39,890 nt of DNA. It comes from JAWLBW01 sp041687475. Lineage in GTDB: Bacteria > J088 > JAWLBW01. The notes beneath the pieces are model-generated. The model searched no databases. It saw only the letters and a program-made list of their open reading frames with translations, and had not been told where the DNA came from. The stretch is taken from contig JAWLBW010000005.1 of assembly GCA_041687475.1 (NCBI GenBank), positions 1 through 39,890 on the forward strand, read 5' to 3'. The translations under genes were made by a program, and so were the position numbers. Of this stretch, positions 37,331 through 39,890 are shown piece after piece (position 1 is the first letter of the stretch; each line of letters opens with the position of its first letter).

Positions 37331-37413
37331 GAAGCCTCCCGGTTCGGGTTCCCCGTAAGCGGGGCTCTACGAGACAGCGCGCCGTTCTTCCGGCGCCGGT
37401 TTCCAGATTTTCC

Positions 37414-37490
37414 GCCCTCGTAGCTCAGTAGGATAGAGCAGCCGCCTCCTAAGCGGCAGGTCACACGTTCGAATCGTGTCGAGGGCACCA
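37414..37490 (+). tRNA. tRNA-Arg (anticodon CCT)
   Basis: A full cloverleaf can be drawn. The acceptor stem is GCCCTCG with CGAGGGC, the D arm GCTC/GAGC, and the anticodon stem GCCGC/GCGGC with loop CTCCTAA, giving anticodon CCT that reads AGG. The T arm is ACACG/CGTGT with loop TTCGAAT. The discriminator A and the CCA end (37488-37490) are encoded. It is a single tRNA gene, with a promoter upstream and a terminator 9 bases downstream. Confidence 0.97.
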
Positions 37491-37498
37491 TTTTACTC

Positions 37499-37541
37499 CG
37501 GCCGGCAGGCGCCTGCTTACTATCGCCGCCGGTCGTTTTTT
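37499..37541 (+). terminator. Rho-independent terminator after tRNA-Arg
   Basis: A 12-bp stem with one bulged A forms between 37499-37511 and 37524-37535. It has a 12-base loop and is followed by TTTTTT (37536-37541). It lies 26 bases before the aspS ATG, so aspS transcription may depend partly on read-through or a start inside this region. Confidence 0.75.
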
Positions 37542-37566
37542 CTTCTCTTCTGTGAGGAATGCGCGT

Positions 37567-39345
37567 ATGTACCGGAGCGCCTATTGTGTAGATATTGCCG
37601 ATGTCGCGGTCGGCGAGCGGGTAACTCTTGCGGGTTGGGTACACCGGCGTCGTGATCACGGCGGCCTGGTTTTCATCGACCTGCGTGACCGCAGCGGCTT
37701 GGCCCAGGTCGTTTTCTCGCCCGACGTTGAAAAAGCGGTGCACGAAAAGGCGCACGAGCTGCGCTCCGAGTTCGTCATCAGCATCAGCGGCCTGTTGCGC
37801 AAGCGCCCCGAAGGTACGGCCAACGCCAACCTGCCCACCGGACAGGTCGAAGTTTACGCCGATCGCCTCGAAGTGCTGAACGCTGCCAAGACGCCGCCGT
37901 TTCTCATTGAAGACGACGAGCCGGTCAGTGAGATGCAGCGCCTCAAGTACCGCTATCTCGATCTGCGGCGCCCGTTCATGCAGCGCAATCTCATGCTGCG
38001 GCACAAGGTCACCAGTGCCACCCGCCGTTATCTTGACGACAACGGCTTTCTCGAGGTCGAAACGCCGGTGCTGACCAAGAGCACGCCCGAGGGTGCCCGC
38101 GACTATCTGGTACCGAGCCGTGTGAACCCGGGGCAGTTCTTTGCGTTACCGCAGAGTCCGCAGCTGTTCAAGCAGCTGCTCATGGTGTCGGGATTCGACC
38201 GCTACTATCAGATCACCAAATGTTTCCGCGACGAGGATCTGCGGGCCGATCGGCAACCCGAGTTCACCCAGATCGATATTGAAACCTCGTTCCTCGACCG
38301 AGACGAGCTGCTGCCGCTCATGGAAGGGCTGGTAGCCCGGGTGTTCAAGGAAAGCCTCGGGGTCGAGCTTGAGACTCCCTTTCCCCGCATGGGCTACGCC
38401 GAAGCCATGCGCCGCTTCGGCGTCGACAAGCCCGACACGCGCTTCGGCCTCGAATTCATTGAACTGAGTGATCTCTGTCGCGAAGTCGACTTCAAGGTTT
38501 TCCGCGAAGCGGTAGAGAAGGGTGGCCTCGTCAACGCACTCTGCGTCGAAGACGGTGCTTCGATGAGCCGCAGCGAGCTAGATGCGCTTACCGAGTTCGT
38601 CAAGGTTTACGGTGCGAAGGGCCTGGCCTGGGTGAAGCTGAACGAAGACGGCTGGCAGAGCCCCATCGCCAAGTTCTTTACCGACGAACAGAAGGCGGCC
38701 ATTGAGCAGCGCGCCGGCGCGAAGAAGGGCGATTTGCTGCTCTTCGGCGCCGACAAGGCCCGTATCGTTCATGCCTCGCTCGGAAATCTTCGTAATCACC
38801 TGGCCGAAAAGCTCGGGCTCATTCCTGAAGGAAAATACAATTTTCTCTGGGTTACCGATTTTCCGCTTCTCGAGTATGACGACGACGCCGGCCGTTGGAT
38901 TGCCATGCACCACCCCTTCACCTCGCCCCTCGATGAAGACCTCGACAAGCTTTCCGACGAGGCCTCGGCCGCGCAGGTGCGCGCCAAGGCTTACGATCTG
39001 GTGCTCAACGGCATTGAGCTTGGCGGCGGCAGCATCCGTATTCACAGGCAGGACGTGCAGAGCCGCATGTTCGCACTGTTGGGCATCGGCGAAGAAGAGG
39101 CCAGGCAGAAGTTCGGCTTCCTGCTCGACGCCCTGCAGTTCGGTGCGCCGCCTCACGGAGGTATCGCCTTCGGTCTTGACCGCATGATCATGCTCATGAC
39201 CGGCAGCGACTCCATTCGCGACGTGATTGCTTTTCCGAAGACGCAGAGGGCGCAGGATCTCATGTGCGATGCACCCGGAGAGGTCTCCGAACGCCAGCTT
39301 CAGGAATTGCATGTCAAGGTGGTCGGCGTCAAGAAGCCTGACTGA
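37567..39345 (+). CDS. aspS: Aspartate-tRNA ligase
   Basis: The 592-residue protein is a bacterial-type class IIb AspRS. It has an N-terminal OB anticodon-binding domain (about 1-105, LAGWVHRRRDHGGLVFIDLRDRSG), the catalytic core with motif 1 near YLDDNGFLEVETPVL and motif 2 FRDEDLRADRQPEFTQID, an inserted GAD domain (about 280-420) and motif 3 GGIAFGLDRMIML. ATG 37567 follows GAGGAA by 8 bases; an in-frame GTG at 37552 lies before that site and was rejected. Whether it is discriminating or also charges tRNA-Asn cannot be judged by eye. A strong terminator follows at 39402-39441. Confidence 0.96.
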   Translation: MYRSAYCVDIADVAVGERVTLAGWVHRRRDHGGLVFIDLRDRSGLAQVVFSPDVEKAVHEKAHELRSEFVISISGLLRKRPEGTANANLPTGQVEVYADRLEVLNAAKTPPFLIEDDEPVSEMQRLKYRYLDLRRPFMQRNLMLRHKVTSATRRYLDDNGFLEVETPVLTKSTPEGARDYLVPSRVNPGQFFALPQSPQLFKQLLMVSGFDRYYQITKCFRDEDLRADRQPEFTQIDIETSFLDRDELLPLMEGLVARVFKESLGVELETPFPRMGYAEAMRRFGVDKPDTRFGLEFIELSDLCREVDFKVFREAVEKGGLVNALCVEDGASMSRSELDALTEFVKVYGAKGLAWVKLNEDGWQSPIAKFFTDEQKAAIEQRAGAKKGDLLLFGADKARIVHASLGNLRNHLAEKLGLIPEGKYNFLWVTDFPLLEYDDDAGRWIAMHHPFTSPLDEDLDKLSDEASAAQVRAKAYDLVLNGIELGGGSIRIHRQDVQSRMFALLGIGEEEARQKFGFLLDALQFGAPPHGGIAFGLDRMIMLMTGSDSIRDVIAFPKTQRAQDLMCDAPGEVSERQLQELHVKVVGVKKPD

Positions 39346-39401
39346 ATATTTCCTGGCAAAGAGGAATACTACAAAGTAGTACAAAATATAGCGCATCCAC
39401 A

Positions 39402-39441
39402 ACGGGCAAACCACAATATCTTGTGGTTTGCCCGTCTTTTT
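39402..39441 (+). terminator. Strong Rho-independent terminator of aspS
   Basis: A perfect 15-bp stem, 39402-39416 with 39421-39435, has a 4-base TATC loop and is followed by CTTTTT. It is the strongest hairpin in the window. Confidence 0.95.
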
Positions 39442-39505
39442 ATACTTCCTGTAGCTTAATTAAGCATAATTATAGGTCTTTGAGGTCACTTTTGCCTTCA
39501 TTTTC

Positions 39506-39543
39506 TTGACAGTAGAGTCCCAAAGATGAATAAATGACTCTAC
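39506..39543 (+). promoter_or_regulatory. Promoter-like region with inverted repeat (possible operator)
   Basis: TTGACA (39506-39511) is followed directly by GTAGAGTC (39512-39519). Its inverted copy GACTCTAC (39536-39543) lies 16 bases further on, with an AT-rich -10-like segment (AATAAAT, 39529-39535) in between. A regulator bound to this dyad would cover the -10 region. The HTH protein encoded 69 bases downstream is the obvious candidate; this is inference. Confidence 0.45.
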
Positions 39544-39611
39544 GCTTGAAAAATCAGAGGTCCAATCGGGGACCGGTAACTTGACAACTAGGGACCCGGG
39601 GAGCAGTATCC

Positions 39612-39818
39612 TTGGCAAAGAATTTTGTAAAAGGCCTTCGCGAAGAGCGATTGATGAGCAAGGCCGAGCTTGCGCGAAAGGCCGGCGTCAGTACGCTGAC
39701 CATCGATCGCATTGAGCGCGGCGAGAATTGCCGCATGGACACTAAGCGAAAGATCATTCTGGCCCTCGGCTTCAAGCTCTCGGAAAAGAACAAGGTCTTT
39801 CTGGACAACGAAGAGTAA
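39612..39818 (+). CDS. Small XRE-type helix-turn-helix regulator
   Basis: The 68-residue protein is essentially one Cro/C1-type DNA-binding domain (about residues 7-60). The helix-turn-helix lies at LMSKAELARKAGVSTLTIDRIERG, followed by KRKIILALGFKLSEKNKVF. It starts with TTG at 39612, supported by GGGGAG eight bases upstream; no ATG or GTG in frame keeps the whole domain. The stop is 3 bases before the pilM ATG, so it probably shares the pil transcript and may control it, or itself, through the inverted repeat upstream. Confidence 0.85.
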   Translation: MAKNFVKGLREERLMSKAELARKAGVSTLTIDRIERGENCRMDTKRKIILALGFKLSEKNKVFLDNEE

Positions 39819-39821
39819 CCT

Positions 39822-39890
39822 ATGCTGTTGGGCAAGCGTAAAGATTTACTCGGCCTCGACATCGGCTCGAACGCCATCAAACTGGTCGAG
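39822..39890 (+). CDS. pilM: PilM, type IV pilus assembly protein (5' end only)
   Basis: Only the first 23 codons are inside the window: MLLGKRKDLLGLDIGSNAIK followed by LVE. This is the characteristic start of PilM, an actin-like (FtsA-fold) cytoplasmic ATPase that binds PilN in the type IV pilus alignment complex; LDIGS is the first phosphate-binding motif. A pilMNOPQ operon would be expected beyond the right edge. Assignment from such a short piece rests on this distinctive N-terminus. Confidence 0.8.
   Translation, partial: MLLGKRKDLLGLDIGSNAIKLVE

Larger units (their letters stand above)
39346..39611. other. AT-rich intergenic region before the HTH-pilM pair
   Basis: The stretch 39440-39560 is markedly AT-rich compared with the GC-rich genes on either side. 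It contains a palindrome TACTAC-AAA-GTAGTA (39367-39381), the aspS terminator (39402-39441), the palindrome CTTAATTAAG near 39454, two TTGACA hexamers (39506-39511 and 39581-39586), an 8-bp inverted repeat (39512-39543) and GGTCC/GGACC (39559-39574). No gene is seen. Confidence 0.7.

Overview
The window looks like a chromosomal segment of a Gram-negative, GC-rich bacterium of the broad deltaproteobacterial type (Desulfuromonadota/Myxococcota-like). That placement is an inference. It rests on the order ylxP-rbfA-nrnA-truB-rpsO-pnp-M16 peptidase-dut, on surE-pcm-nlpD, on a TatT-type TRAP transporter, on a large non-classical chemosensory cluster, and on a pilM start at the right edge. There are no insertion sequences, phage genes, rRNA genes or CRISPR arrays.

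Layout. Positions 1-6622 hold translation and RNA-metabolism housekeeping genes, tightly packed with ATGA-type overlaps and an internal promoter before rpsO-pnp. Positions 6684-7448 encode a PHP-family tyrosine phosphatase. Positions 7557-22800 form one chemosensory/signalling cluster, all on the + strand. It holds a PATAN-REC-GAF-like protein, CheY, CheA, an ExeA-like ATPase, two CheW, a receptor with a very long coiled-coil hairpin, a zinc-ribbon/REC protein, a HEAT-repeat protein, CheR (broken by a one-base frameshift), CheB, a coiled-coil GAF protein, a second CheY and an 86-residue protein of unknown function. No flagellar gene is present. The combination fits an alternative chemosensory pathway rather than swimming chemotaxis.

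Positions 22858-24615 encode two alpha/beta hydrolases. Positions 25053-28941 encode a TRAP uptake system: lipoprotein TatT, binding protein DctP, and membrane subunits DctQ and DctM. It closes with a strong terminator. Positions 28997-31224 are unusually rich in intergenic structure (palindromes, direct repeats, an inverted pair of short repeats) around a minus-strand pseudouridine synthase and rpsU. hrpB and a PlsC-like protein with an altered catalytic motif follow on the minus strand. Divergent from them, surE, pcm and an NlpD-like LysM/M23 lipoprotein probably form one operon, although rpoS, which often follows, is missing. tRNA-Arg(CCT) and aspS come next. The window ends with an AT-rich intergenic region, a small HTH regulator and the first 23 codons of pilM.

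The most interesting points are the composition of the chemosensory cluster, the roughly 32-heptad receptor arms, an A11 tract in cheA whose slippage would give a truncated phosphotransfer fragment, the cheR frameshift, the His-to-Gln change in the PlsC motif, a possible 35-residue protein divergent from tatT, and the operator-like inverted repeat in front of the HTH-pilM pair.
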